From Pseudomonadota bacterium (GTDB lineage: Bacteria; Pseudomonadota; Gammaproteobacteria; Pseudomonadales; Azotimanducaceae): a DNA stretch of 6,761 nucleotides. Made by a program: the position numbers and the translations under genes. The stretch spans positions 1 to 6,761 of the forward strand of contig JAQBYL010000225.1 of assembly GCA_027622495.1 (NCBI GenBank). The letters run 5' to 3'. Of this stretch, positions 6,704 through 6,761 are shown piece by piece. The notes beneath the pieces were generated by a model that ran no database searches, was not told where the DNA came from, and was given only the letters and a program-made list of their open reading frames with translations. The number at the start of each line of letters is the position of its first letter. The first letter of the stretch is position 1.

Positions 6704-6761
6704 TTAGCCCCTTGGGTGATGGGTCTGATGCAGATCTTTCAATCGAGCCTGCGCAATATGC
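6704..6761 (-). CDS. xerD: Tyrosine recombinase XerD, C-terminal fragment (cut by window edge)
   Basis: The last 18 codons read HIAQARLKDLHQTHHPRG and end at TAA (6704-6706). This matches the C-terminus of gammaproteobacterial XerD, where the segment after the catalytic tyrosine reads approximately THxAxxRLxxLHxxHHPR. The catalytic Tyr itself would lie just beyond the right edge. XerD works with XerC at dif to resolve chromosome dimers at division, activated by FtsK. dsbC directly following xerD is a known arrangement in Pseudomonas and relatives and supports the call. The gap to dsbC is 156 nt, the longest non-coding stretch in the window. Confidence 0.88.
   Translation of the reverse strand, partial: HIAQARLKDLHQTHHPRG

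Noticed and set aside
1..6761. Search for mobile elements, CRISPR repeats, tRNA genes or a defence-type operon
   Set aside because: The window is almost completely filled by conserved housekeeping genes with gaps of 156 nt or less. The only repeat array seen is the 12-bp tandem near dsbC, which has no spacers.

Overview
The window is a stretch of ordinary bacterial housekeeping chromosome. Every gene lies on the minus strand, so the order of transcription runs from the right edge to the left: xerD (last 18 codons only), dsbC, hom, recJ, prfB, lysS, ung (first 39 codons only). The order xerD-dsbC-hom-recJ-prfB-lysS, the RF2 length of 365 aa and the close match of all products to gammaproteobacterial families point to a gammaproteobacterium, in an arrangement resembling the Pseudomonas group. 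GC content is moderately high. GATC sites are strongly over-represented, which would fit a Dam-methylating lineage. The species cannot be named from this sequence.

Right to left: the xerD tail ends at 6704. A 156-nt gap follows (6548-6703). It holds a candidate promoter and a 12-bp tandem repeat, and the repeat lies in frame upstream of dsbC. dsbC (periplasmic disulfide isomerase) has 1 nt between its stop codon and the TTG start of hom (homoserine dehydrogenase with an ACT domain). After 41 nt comes recJ (single-strand exonuclease) and after 43 nt prfB (release factor 2). prfB is read through an in-frame TGA by a canonical +1 programmed frameshift. After about 20 nt comes lysS (lysyl-tRNA synthetase), whose last codons overlap the start of ung (uracil-DNA glycosylase) by 8 nt. 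The tight spacing and the lack of any convincing internal terminator suggest one long transcription unit, possibly with internal promoters. Its members cover recombination and repair (xerD, recJ, ung), envelope redox (dsbC), threonine/methionine biosynthesis (hom) and translation (prfB, lysS).

I see no mobile element, CRISPR array, RNA gene or defence-like system. The points worth a second look are local: an in-frame TERL-encoding repeat with its own ribosome binding site upstream of dsbC, an RpoE-like promoter candidate before dsbC, the forced TTG start of hom, the absence of thrC after hom, and the exact E. coli-type prfB recoding site. I found no evidence of a novel multi-gene system here.
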